Source: Bacillus sp. OV166 (lineage in GTDB: Bacteria; Bacillota; Bacilli; Bacillales; Cytobacillaceae). From it: a stretch of 64,000 nucleotides of DNA. Each line of letters starts with the position of its first letter. Position 1 is the first letter of the stretch. Made by a program: the position numbers and the translations under genes. The stretch lies in NCBI RefSeq assembly GCF_900177675.1, contig NZ_FXWM01000001.1, positions 2,799,001-2,863,000 of the forward strand, read 5' to 3'. This document shows positions 51,527-59,254 of this stretch, in pieces. Under the pieces are notes generated by a model. That model did no database searches. It saw only the letters and a list, made by a program, of their open reading frames with translations, and was not told where the DNA came from.

Positions 51527-51928
51527 TTGGGTAGAATAAAAGCATTTTTAAAGAAGGATTCTGACATTTTAAGAAATACTATTTTATTACTTTTTGGTTT
51601 AATTTTTGGTATCAGTAAACTGATTTATGACCACCGAGTAAGTGCCATATTTATAGGTTTGTTTTGTGTTCTTGTTTCAATATTCACTTTCATAGACATT
51701 ATAAAAGAATTTAAACGGACAAATAGTGTGAACGTGGAAACAACAAAAGTTGAAGAAGATGTTAAAGGGAAAAGATTAAAAAAAATCATTTTAATTGTAA
51801 TCAGTTTATTATTTACCTGGATATTTGGACTGTATTTTTTATTTTATAAAAATGACGAAGCAATGGTGGTAATGATACCAATATTTAGCTATTTAATTTT
51901 ACGAGATTCTTTTAAAAAAAGAACATAA
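51527..51928 (+). CDS. Membrane protein, 133 aa
   Basis: TTG start behind AAGTGGATTTAGA. Four hydrophobic helices in two pairs, joined by a charged linker (KEFKRTNSVNVETTKVEEDV). No family recognised. Only gene between copies 14 and 15. Confidence 0.65.
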   Translation: MGRIKAFLKKDSDILRNTILLLFGLIFGISKLIYDHRVSAIFIGLFCVLVSIFTFIDIIKEFKRTNSVNVETTKVEEDVKGKRLKKIILIVISLLFTWIFGLYFLFYKNDEAMVVMIPIFSYLILRDSFKKRT

Positions 51929-51950
51929 ACATAATGGGTTATGATGATTC

Positions 51951-52043
51951 GTTCTTTAACTAACGGGTGCAAGAGTTGAAGATCGGGGCTGTCATTTTGG
52001 CAGCTTTTCTTATTGTGCTAACGTGCAGTTTAGTTGAATAAGA
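51951..52043 (+). repeat. Core repeat, full form (copy 15)
   Basis: TTAACTAACGGGTGCAAGAG, stem GGGGCTGTCATTTTGGCAGC plus T run, core 2 CTTATTGTGCTAACGTGCAG with TTTAGTTGAATAAG. The most complete copy. Confidence 0.92.
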
Positions 52044-52136
52044 ATACGGAAATTTTTGTATTAAACGAATGAACCTTATGTTACAATTAGTGTAATATTA
52101 CACATTAGTGTTTTTAAAACATAGGGGGTTCTAAAT

Positions 52137-52508
52137 TTGAAAAAAATAAGCATTGGTATCTTTTTAGTTATTTTATACTGTTTTCCATTTGTATACTTTT
52201 CTATGAAACAAGACTTTGCTAACCGTTCTATGATAGGTTATCTTATAATGATTGTGGCAACCTCCCTTCTTGCATTCCTTGTGAAATATTTTTGCAATTT
52301 CATCCCCTTTATAATTGGAAATATGTTATCTATGATGGTTTCGTTTTATTTTAATGGAGGTATGTCGGATACAGAAATGTGGGATGGTGGTTACTTTAAA
52401 CCATTTTCTTCTTCTCAACTAATAATAGTAGTAAGTCTATTGAATTTAATTCCTCAGTACATAGCAATGATTTTAGCAAAAAAGGTTCATAATATTAATA
52501 AATTTTAA
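52137..52508 (+). CDS. Membrane protein, 123 aa
   Basis: TTG start behind TAGGGGGTTCTAAAT. Begins KKISIGIFLVILYCFPFVYF; four hydrophobic helices with a hydrophilic loop GGMSDTEMWDGGYFKP. No family recognised. Only gene between copies 15 and 16. Confidence 0.65.
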   Translation: MKKISIGIFLVILYCFPFVYFSMKQDFANRSMIGYLIMIVATSLLAFLVKYFCNFIPFIIGNMLSMMVSFYFNGGMSDTEMWDGGYFKPFSSSQLIIVVSLLNLIPQYIAMILAKKVHNINKF

Positions 52509-52546
52509 AGTCAAAAGGAATCTTGTATTTTAGGATACTTCATCCG

Positions 52547-52590
52547 TTTGTGAAAAAATTCACTTAAAGTAACGGGTGCTTTAGTTTAAC
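52547..52590 (+). repeat. Core repeat, core 1 only (copy 16)
   Basis: GTTTGTGAAAAAATTCACTT, AAAGTAACGGGTGCTTTAGT, TTAAC. Confidence 0.85.
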
Positions 52591-52634
52591 TTCAGGATAA
52601 ATAGGAAAACACATATTGGTTATATGACTAATAT

Positions 52635-52904
52635 GTGTTTTCCCTTTATTATCAACTATTTCACTTCAATAACCTAAATATAAATTGGGCTTTTCTTCTA
52701 TTCAATGAAACTTCTGATGAAGAAGTGAAGGCAGCTGCAATTATGTTATTAAATGGAGACTTAACCGTAAAGGATTTAAAAAATATGGATATAATCAAGA
52801 ATCATTTTAGTTCCATAAAGAAAAAACGGAGAAAAGGCTATATAAAAAGTAAAGAGCTAAATAAGTTTGTAGAGGAACACTTAAATATGTTTTTTCTAAA
52901 TTAA
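52635..52904 (+). CDS. Small protein, 89 aa, paralog of 56230
   Basis: NLNINWAFLLFNET then an acidic helix, GDLTVKDLKNMD and a basic SIKKKRRKGYIKSKELN end. About 60 percent identical to the product at 56230. The GTG start lies inside a hairpin AAAACACATATT / AATATGTGTTTT (52609-52644), in both paralogs, and there is no clear ribosome site; the hairpin may control translation or the true start may differ. Confidence 0.55.
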   Translation: MFSLYYQLFHFNNLNINWAFLLFNETSDEEVKAAAIMLLNGDLTVKDLKNMDIIKNHFSSIKKKRRKGYIKSKELNKFVEEHLNMFFLN

Positions 52905-52910
52905 CCACAT

Positions 52911-52947
52911 AAAAGAAGACCGTTCTTTGTCGGTCTTCTTTTTTTAG
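52911..52947. terminator. Bidirectional terminator
   Basis: AAAGAAGACC / GGTCTTCTTT with long T and A tails on either side, between two convergent genes. Confidence 0.9.
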
Positions 52948-52954
52948 TAAAAAC

Positions 52955-53725
52955 TTAACTGATTTGGGTTACCTCCATTATATTTTTAGGTGATATACAA
53001 ACATCTTCATGTAAGAAGACCATAAAGTTTTTATCAGGGTCCCAAAAAGAGGTATTTTTGAATAAAACATACTCAATTGCTTTTAGGACATATTCCGAAG
53101 GATTATAATGCTGGACATCCTCGAAGTTGAGAAGAAGCGATAGTTTCATTGGTTTAGCATTTTCTGTCCATTTTCCAACTAATTGTGGCATTCTTATTAG
53201 TTTACTAATATCCCATATAAATTCAGGACACTCCCTAATATGGCTTACATTTCTATTGTTTTCTGCATCCTCCTTTATCAAGAAGCCGTTTATACAATTA
53301 TCTGTGTTAAAACGATGGAAAAGCATCTCATCACTATAGTCTTTTCCCTTGTATTTTATAATTGGAGGCGAGCCTTCCTCATATTTAATTTGGACCCCTG
53401 ATTCAGAAAAGAAATCAGACAATATTCCATTTTTAATAACCGTTTCTAAGTTCAATATTCCATTTTGCCGAAAACTGGTGTCATCAATTCCAGAAGTTAA
53501 ATGGAACATAAGCAATTTATTAGGTAGAATCTCATTTTCACGTAGATTAAAAAAATTTAGTACGTTTTCTATAGAAAGATTATCATAATAAGTATTTTTA
53601 TCGTTATTAGTTATTCGGTACTTATTCGATTCAATGAACAAATTTACGGTCTTTTGATCAGTTTTAAGTAAAGTAGATAGAGATTTTATTGTTGTTTCAA
53701 TTGTTGAACAATCTAGTATACGCAA
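52955..53725 (-). CDS. Hypothetical protein, 256 aa
   Basis: Soluble. Central LLMFHLTSGIDDTSFRQNGI and LNLETVIKNGILSDFF resemble the start of an ADP-ribosyltransferase-like or related fold (His-Leu-Thr-Ser, then a GI-x-NL segment) found in uncharacterised Bacillus proteins; this is only a pattern match. The C-terminal half is strand-rich. Start behind GGTGAAATAAATT (weak). Confidence 0.6.
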   Translation of the reverse strand: MRILDCSTIETTIKSLSTLLKTDQKTVNLFIESNKYRITNNDKNTYYDNLSIENVLNFFNLRENEILPNKLLMFHLTSGIDDTSFRQNGILNLETVIKNGILSDFFSESGVQIKYEEGSPPIIKYKGKDYSDEMLFHRFNTDNCINGFLIKEDAENNRNVSHIRECPEFIWDISKLIRMPQLVGKWTENAKPMKLSLLLNFEDVQHYNPSEYVLKAIEYVLFKNTSFWDPDKNFMVFLHEDVCISPKNIMEVTQIS

Positions 53726-53779
53726 TTTATTTCACCTTCAATAGCATAGAATTAACCCTATGTTTTCGCTGGAATAGAA

Positions 53780-54282
53780 TTAATTAATTCCAACGATATT
53801 ACTTCTTCGTTCTAACAAAATAGTATCACGCCAAACACCATCCATTTTCCCAATACGCTCTCGTCTACCAACCTCCCGAAAATCATGCTTACTATGTAAT
53901 TTAAGGCTAGCAACATTTTCAGGGAATATACCTGATTGTATGGTCCAGAAACCATTCTGCTCACTTTGTTCAATCAAGGAATTTAAAAGTCTACTACCAA
54001 TCCCCTTTCCATTATTGCTTTGACTAACATAAATGCTCACTTCGGCTACGCCCGCATAGACACATCGCTCAGAGACTGGGTTTAACGCAACCCATCCTAT
54101 AACCTTATCCTCTAAGCGTGCAACGAGACGACACTCTTTAATATGACCACTATCCATTCTTCCCATGACGGATCCTCATTTTGAAAAGTGGCATTACCAG
54201 TTGCAATTCCTTCTAAATAGATTTCACGAACCTGTCCCCAATCATCCTGTTGCATTTGATCGATAACTATTGAATCTCCCAC
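53780..54282 (-). pseudogene. Phosphinothricin-acetyltransferase-like GNAT, frameshifted
   Basis: The downstream frame (from 54166) gives LVARLEDKVIGWVALNPVSE, VYAGVAEVSIYV, GKGIGSRLLNSLIEQSE, FPENVASLKLHSKHDFREVG and WRDTILLERRS, all marks of the Pat/Bar-like GNAT group. The N-terminal frame from 54282 gives DDWGQVREIYLEGIATGNAT and EDPSWEEW. They join if one base is added near 54155-54160 (EEW-DSGH). The repaired protein is about 167 residues. Confidence 0.8.
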
Positions 54283-54353
54283 TCAGTCCACCAGCTTTTT
54301 TTATTTATTAAGTTCAATATAAAGGCTTTATGTTTTTCCATCAAGTAATGAAA

Positions 54354-54379
54354 AGCGTTTCTGCTTATACAGAAACGCT
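54354..54379. terminator. Hairpin, terminator-like
   Basis: AGCGTTTCTG / CAGAAACGCT with a short loop; similar to the extra hairpin inside repeat copy 9. It follows the upstream end of the GNAT pseudogene. Confidence 0.6.
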
Positions 54380-54390
54380 CAAGAGTAGAG

Positions 54391-54440
54391 ATTGTGAAAT
54401 GTTGTACTTAAAGTAACGGGCAGGTTTGTTTAAGAAGGAA
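54391..54440 (+). repeat. Core repeat, short hybrid form (copy 17)
   Basis: ATTGTGAAATGTTGTACTTA, AAGTAACGGGCAGGTTTG, TTTAAGAAGG. Confidence 0.85.
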
Positions 54441-54563
54441 TATAAATGAAATTGGTAGAATAAGTAATTGGATATAAATCTTAACATCTAAATATTAATA
54501 AGCGGAGAATGTCTATGGGAACTAAAGAAGTAAAAAGTTTAAACCAAAAGGGGGTTAAAAAAT

Positions 54564-55061
54564 ATGAAACAATTGGGAACGCTATACTTTTTCTGTGGAA
54601 AAATGGGTGCAGGGAAATCAACTAAATCAAAACAATTGGCGATAGATAAAAATGCGGTACTGTTGTCTGAGGATGAATGGCTTTCATCTCTTTACCCCAA
54701 TCAGTTCGCATCATTTGAAGATTATATAAAATTCTCAGCACAGCTCAAACCGTTGGTGAAAAAGCATGTCCAAAACATATTGAGTGTCGGTACAGATGTT
54801 GTAATGGATTTTCCAGCTAACACTAAAAAACTACGAAAGTGGTTTTTGGATATGGCATCAGAGGTCAATGCAAGCCATCAACTAATTTTCCTTAATCTAA
54901 ATAACGACCAATGCTTACGTCAAATTGCACAAAGGCGTAACGAACAACCTGAAAGAGCGGCTTTTGACACGGAAGCGGTGTTTATTCATGTAACTAGTTT
55001 TTTTGAAGCACCAGAAGAATCCGAGGGTTTAAATATTTTAGAGTTTAGCGGAAAAGAATAA
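54564..55061 (+). CDS. P-loop kinase-like ATP-binding protein, 165 aa
   Basis: ATG behind AAAAGGGGGTTAAAAAAT. Walker A GKMGAGKST near residue 12, followed by LSEDEWLSSLYP (the acidic residue after strand 2 used by small-molecule kinases) and VVMDFPANTKKLRKWF; QIAQRRNEQP is the lid arginine region. It belongs to the AAA_33/zeta-toxin-like kinases that phosphorylate small molecules, antibiotics or nucleotides. Only gene between copies 17 and 18. Confidence 0.85.
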   Translation: MKQLGTLYFFCGKMGAGKSTKSKQLAIDKNAVLLSEDEWLSSLYPNQFASFEDYIKFSAQLKPLVKKHVQNILSVGTDVVMDFPANTKKLRKWFLDMASEVNASHQLIFLNLNNDQCLRQIAQRRNEQPERAAFDTEAVFIHVTSFFEAPEESEGLNILEFSGKE

Positions 55062-55180
55062 CAAGAAGTTCAATGAATCGTATGTATAGAGTACCTTTTG
55101 TTCTGGGAGGTGCTCTATATGATATAAAATGAAATGTGAGTAAGAAAAGTTTCAATGTATATATGTTAAAATCGGTGTAA

Positions 55181-55288
55181 CTTTGTGAAGTGGTGCACTT
55201 AAGCTAACGGGTGCTTATGTTAAAGATGGGATAGCTGCGGCGATCTCGTTTTTTCTTCAACTAAAGTGGCAGGTTAGTGGAACAAGAA
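55181..55288 (+). repeat. Core repeat, full form (copy 18)
   Basis: CTTTGTGAAGTGGTGCACTT, AAGCTAACGGGTGCTTATGT, stem ATAGCTGCGGCGATC, core 2 CTTCAACTAAAGTGGCAGG with TTAGTGGAACAAG. Confidence 0.9.
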
Positions 55289-55343
55289 AAGTGACAAACT
55301 AACAGGTATATGAAGTAAATTATTTTATAACCGAGGAACGTTT

Positions 55344-55562
55344 ATGAAAATAATGACTATTGGTATTATATTGGTTGTTGTGGGATGTAGCATTTTAGGA
55401 TGGTTAATTAAAGAGTCTTATAAAAATTATAAAAATGAAAGTACAAAAATTAAAATTTTCTATTTCTTATGGGCGGTAATAGGTGTCCTACTAGACACAA
55501 GTGGTTTAATCATTCTTTTTGGATTTATATTTTTAGGGATTCTTTTAATTATCTATCATTAA
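55344..55562 (+). CDS. Membrane protein, 72 aa
   Basis: ATG behind CCGAGGAACGTTT. Two hydrophobic regions: IGIILVVVGCSILGWLI and FLWAVIGVLLDTSGLIIL continuing FGFIFLGILLII. No family recognised. Only gene between copies 18 and 19. Confidence 0.65.
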   Translation: MKIMTIGIILVVVGCSILGWLIKESYKNYKNESTKIKIFYFLWAVIGVLLDTSGLIILFGFIFLGILLIIYH

Positions 55563-55563
55563 C

Positions 55564-55656
55564 TTTTCAATTAACGGGTGCAAGAGTTTAATAACGGTGA
55601 CTGCTGCGACAGCTTTCTTTGCTTGTTCCGCTAACAGTCGGGATAGTTCAATAAAA
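55564..55656 (+). repeat. Core repeat, full form (copy 19)
   Basis: TTTTCAATTAACGGGTGCAA, stem GCTGCGACAGC plus T-rich tail, core 2 CTTGTTCCGCTAACAGTCGG. It starts directly after the membrane protein stop. Confidence 0.88.
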
Positions 55657-55712
55657 AGGACTTGAAGAATGCCAAGTCGAATTATAAAAATTGAGTTGAA
55701 GGAGGGGGTGGA

Positions 55713-56126
55713 ATGGATAAAGAACTTGAAGAAATAATTGTTAAATCTTTTTTTAATAAAAGAATTCAACAAAGAGTTTTGTTTGAACTTTTTTCTCCGA
55801 AAAAAAGACACGATGCATTAAGCAGGTTGTGTCATAATTATTTGAAGACTCTCCGAAATGAATTTTTGATTGAGATACCTAAACCAAACTCTGCCCCAGA
55901 GGAAATTGCTCAATTACTGGAAAAGTACGGTGCAAGAAAGTCCTGTTATTCAATATCTTGGAGTGATAGTATTGACGGAAAGGATTTACCATTAACAACT
56001 GCATTGAATGAAGCTGTTGGATATGGAATGCCATCCATTGTCTCTTGTATTCCAGGTGAACTTGCATACTTCGAAGCAGAGCAGTCTTATGGTCCCCCAC
56101 CGAGATTTATTTTGAAAAGAAAATGA
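55713..56126 (+). CDS. Hypothetical protein, 137 aa
   Basis: ATG behind GAAGGAGGGGGTGGA. Basic helical N-terminus (KSFFNKRIQQRVLFELFSPK), then SCYSISWSDSIDGKDLPL and GYGMPSIVSCIPGELAYFEA. Soluble; resembles small immunity-type proteins in layout, but no family is recognised. Only gene between copies 19 and 20. Confidence 0.65.
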   Translation: MDKELEEIIVKSFFNKRIQQRVLFELFSPKKRHDALSRLCHNYLKTLRNEFLIEIPKPNSAPEEIAQLLEKYGARKSCYSISWSDSIDGKDLPLTTALNEAVGYGMPSIVSCIPGELAYFEAEQSYGPPPRFILKRK

Positions 56127-56140
56127 TAGTTATTGAACTA

Positions 56141-56188
56141 AAGTTTGTGAAACATTGTACTTAAACTATCGGGTGCTTTAGTTTAAGA
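56141..56188 (+). repeat. Core repeat, core 1 only (copy 20)
   Basis: GTTTGTGAAACATTGTACTT, AAACTATCGGGTGCTTTAGT, TTAAG. The arms CTTAAACTA and TAGTTTAAG are perfect complements. Last copy of the array. Confidence 0.9.
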
Positions 56189-56229
56189 AAAAAATGAATT
56201 CGACCACACATATTAGTTATGTCTAAAAT

Positions 56230-56493
56230 GTGCGGTCTTTTAATTATCAACTGTTTCGCTTATCTAACCTAAATATAAATTGGGCATTTCTTCTATTTAA
56301 CGAAACTACTGATGAAGTGGTAAAGGAAACGGCTATTAAGCTACTTGTGGGAGACTTATCGCTAAAAGAATTAATAAATATGGATAATATGAAGGTTCAC
56401 TTTAGAGCTGTAAAGAAAAAACGGAGAAAAGGATGTATAAAATCAAAAGAACTTAATCAGTTTATCGAGGAACACTTATTACTAGGAGATTGA
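56230..56493 (+). CDS. Small protein, 87 aa, paralog of 52635
   Basis: NLNINWAFLLFNETTDEVVK, GDLSLKELINMD and KKKRRKGCIKSKELNQFIEE. The same layout as 52635: core-1 repeat, hairpin over the GTG start, gene. Two cassettes of one family. Confidence 0.55.
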   Translation: MRSFNYQLFRLSNLNINWAFLLFNETTDEVVKETAIKLLVGDLSLKELINMDNMKVHFRAVKKKRRKGCIKSKELNQFIEEHLLLGD

Positions 56494-56498
56494 AGGAT

Positions 56499-56528
56499 AA
56501 CAGCCAGGTTATATACACTGGCTGTTTT
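56499..56528 (+). terminator. Rho-independent terminator
   Basis: AACAGCCAG / CTGGCTGTT with a 10-base loop and short T run. It marks the right end of the array. Confidence 0.85.
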
Positions 56529-56713
56529 ATTGTTCCAAATAAGCGTGGTCCGCCATTACACTTACTCGCCATCAATTATTTAAAGTTATTAAACAATTTT
56601 ATTCCATCTGTTCATTAATTAACAAATTATAACTATTTAACAATTGTAAGTCTCACATTTATTTTTATACTTATAATTGAAGATTAAAAATACTTGGAAA
56701 GTAGGGAATGTAA

Positions 56714-57694
56714 ATGGAATATACAAAACTCGGAAATACGGGAATGGATGTTTCAAGACTCTGCCTTGGCTGTATGAGCTTTGGTGAGGTGCAGCCTGGG
56801 GGACATCAATGGGTACTTAATGAGGAGAGCAGCCGTCCTATTATTAAAAAAGCCCTTGATTATGGTATTAATTTTTTTGATACAGCAAATATTTATGCAG
56901 GTGGAACCAGTGAAGAGATTGTTGGACGGGCATTAAAGGATTATGCCAATCGTGATGAAATTGTTCTCGCTACAAAGGTTTGGGGGCGTATGCATCAAGG
57001 CCCAAATGGGTCTGGGCTTTCCCGAAAGGCCATCCTGAGTGAAATTGATAAAAGTCTTAAGAGACTGGGAACAGATTATGTAGATCTTTATATCATCCAC
57101 CGCTGGGATTACAATACCCCAATTGAAGAAACAATGGAAGCATTACATGACGTGGTGAAGTCTGGAAAGGCAAGATACATAGGTGCTTCTGCTATGTACG
57201 CATGGCAGTTCCAAAAGGCTTTACATGTAGCAGAGAAAAATGGGTGGACTCGATTTGTCTCCATGCAAAATCATCTCAATCTCATATACCGTGAAGAGGA
57301 AAGGGAGATGTTGCCTCTTTGCAAGGAAGAAAAAATAGGGGTGACTCCATATAGTCCGCTTGCATCAGGGAGATTGACACGTGATTGGTCGGAAAAGACT
57401 CATCGTTCAGAAACAGACAAGATTCTAAAATCTAAATATGAACCATCTGCGGATTTAGATAGACTAGTGGTAGAACGAGTTGCTTCAATCGCAGAGAAAC
57501 GTGATGTTCCTCGTATTCATATTGCACTTGCTTGGTTGCTGCAGAAAGAACCAGTAACAGCTCCTATTATCGGTGCTACGAAAATTTCTCAGCTTGATGA
57601 TGCGGTAGGTGCTCTATCACTCAAGTTAACACCTGAAGAAATTGCTTTTCTAGAAGAGCCATATGTGCCTCATTCAATAGTTGGTCATAATTAA
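56714..57694 (+). CDS. Aldo/keto reductase, copy 1
   Basis: 326 residues, ATG behind AAAGTAGGGAATGTAA. MEYTKLGNTGMDVSRLCLG start; catalytic tetrad in FDTANIYAGG (Asp, Tyr), LATKVWG (Lys) and LYIIHRWDYNTP (His). NADPH site: TPYSPLASGRL, then PIIGATKISQLDDAVGAL. Reduces aldehydes or ketones, often toxic carbonyls or quinones. About 80 percent identical to the copies at 57932 and 63424. CAATTGTAA upstream resembles the motif near the TetR operator. Confidence 0.92.
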   Translation: MEYTKLGNTGMDVSRLCLGCMSFGEVQPGGHQWVLNEESSRPIIKKALDYGINFFDTANIYAGGTSEEIVGRALKDYANRDEIVLATKVWGRMHQGPNGSGLSRKAILSEIDKSLKRLGTDYVDLYIIHRWDYNTPIEETMEALHDVVKSGKARYIGASAMYAWQFQKALHVAEKNGWTRFVSMQNHLNLIYREEEREMLPLCKEEKIGVTPYSPLASGRLTRDWSEKTHRSETDKILKSKYEPSADLDRLVVERVASIAEKRDVPRIHIALAWLLQKEPVTAPIIGATKISQLDDAVGALSLKLTPEEIAFLEEPYVPHSIVGHN

Positions 57695-57931
57695 ATCTGG
57701 TATAAAAGTTGAGTTTGAATTAAGCCGTCAGAATATAGGGATAATTGCTAATTTAGATACCAAAGTGAAGTTGTTTTTTCACATAACAACCCTCAAATTT
57801 GGGAAATGGATTGGTCTTAAGAACTTAATAAATTAGTATCAATCGACTTGATATGTAAAATAATGTTTATTTATTTACTTAAAATCAAAGATTAAATATG
57901 TTACATCAATTGGAAAGTGAGGAATATTCAC

Positions 57932-58936
57932 ATGGAATATACGAAACTTGGAAATACAGGATTGGATGTATCTAGACTCTGCCTTGGCTGTATGGGTTTT
58001 GGAGAAAAGGAACGTTGGATGCATCCGTGGGTAATTGATGAAGAGAAAAGTCGTACAGTTATTAAAAAAGCTCTTGAGTTAGGTATCAATTTTTTTGATA
58101 CTGCGAACACTTACTCGGATGGAACGAGTGAAGAATTTCTCGGACGTGCCCTTAAAGATTTTGCCAATCGGGATGAAATTGTCATTGCAACTAAGGTTTA
58201 TTTTCCATTGGGCAAAGATTTAAACAGCAAAGGCCCGAACAGTATAGGATTATCCCGAAAGAATATTATGAGAGAAATTGATAAGAGTCTGAAACGTCTT
58301 GGGACTGATTATGTGGATCTGTATCAGATTCATCGCTGGGATTACAACACACCAATCGAAGAAACAATGGAAGCTCTACATGACCTAGTGAAGGCTGGCA
58401 AGGTAAGATACATCGGTGCTTCTGCGATGTATGCATGGCAGTTTTTGAAGGCGAACCATGTGGCTGAGAAAAATGGTTGGACTAGATTTGTCTCCATGCA
58501 AAATCACCTTAACCTCATATACCGTGAGGAGGAACGGGAGATGCTGCCGTTATGTAGGGAAGAAAAAATCGGCGTAATTCCATACAGCCCTCTTGCTTCA
58601 GGTAGATTAACCCGTGATTGGTCGGAAGACACTCTCCGTTCTGAAACAGACGCAACCCAAAAATCTAAATATGGTGCAACTGAAAATAATGATTGTATAG
58701 TCGTGGAACGAGTTGCGGAATTGGCGGAAAAACATGGTGTGCCAAGATCCCAGATCGCACTTGCCTGGTTATTGCAGAAAGAACCAGTCACAGCTCCTAT
58801 TATTGGTGCTACAAAAATTTCTCACCTTGAAGATTCAGTGGGTGCTCTATCGGTAAAGTTAACCAATGAAGAAGTTGCATACTTGGAAGAGCCTTATGTT
58901 CCACATCCTGTAGTTGGTGCCTTAGAATCTAAGTAA
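57932..58936 (+). CDS. Aldo/keto reductase, copy 2
   Basis: 334 residues, ATG behind GAAAGTGAGGAATATTCAC. Same motifs as copy 1: FDTANTYSDG, IATKVYF, LYQIHRWDYNTP, IPYSPLASGRL. It has a few extra residues (LGKDLNSKGPNSIG) in the loop after the lysine strand and a longer end. Followed by a terminator. The 237 bases before it hold no gene. Confidence 0.92.
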   Translation: MEYTKLGNTGLDVSRLCLGCMGFGEKERWMHPWVIDEEKSRTVIKKALELGINFFDTANTYSDGTSEEFLGRALKDFANRDEIVIATKVYFPLGKDLNSKGPNSIGLSRKNIMREIDKSLKRLGTDYVDLYQIHRWDYNTPIEETMEALHDLVKAGKVRYIGASAMYAWQFLKANHVAEKNGWTRFVSMQNHLNLIYREEEREMLPLCREEKIGVIPYSPLASGRLTRDWSEDTLRSETDATQKSKYGATENNDCIVVERVAELAEKHGVPRSQIALAWLLQKEPVTAPIIGATKISHLEDSVGALSVKLTNEEVAYLEEPYVPHPVVGALESK

Positions 58937-58968
58937 TTTTGTTTCAGCAATAGCTTTTTAATAGCGAT

Positions 58969-59012
58969 AACCCTGATTTCCTTAAATAATGCTGGAAGTC
59001 GGGTTTTTTTTT
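58969..59012 (+). terminator. Rho-independent terminator
   Basis: AACCCTGATTTCC pairs imperfectly with GGAAGTCGGGTT, then nine T residues. The left arm is nearly the same as at 60587. The bases to 59254 hold no gene; GGCAATTGTAG near 59120 resembles the operator-like motif. Confidence 0.85.
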
Positions 59013-59254
59013 GCCTTTGGTTAACTTTTATATTGGAATGGCCGTTTTGTTTAAAAATTTCCTTTAAGTTTATGAACAATTTATTTTGATTTGTCTATTA
59101 ATGCACGGAACTTGATTATTTGGCAATTGTAGTTATCTTTTTTTTATTCTATATTATGTACGGATGTCTAATAATACCTTAATGTAAATTTTTAAGGGTT
59201 AGTTAAACCATAAAGTAAGAGGTATAAAAAGTAAAAAATTTAGGGAGATGTGTG

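Noticed and set aside
33330..56188. Repeat series considered as a CRISPR array
   Set aside because: Spacings are 40-1700 bases, the repeats are imperfect and contain terminators, genes lie between them, and no cas genes are present.
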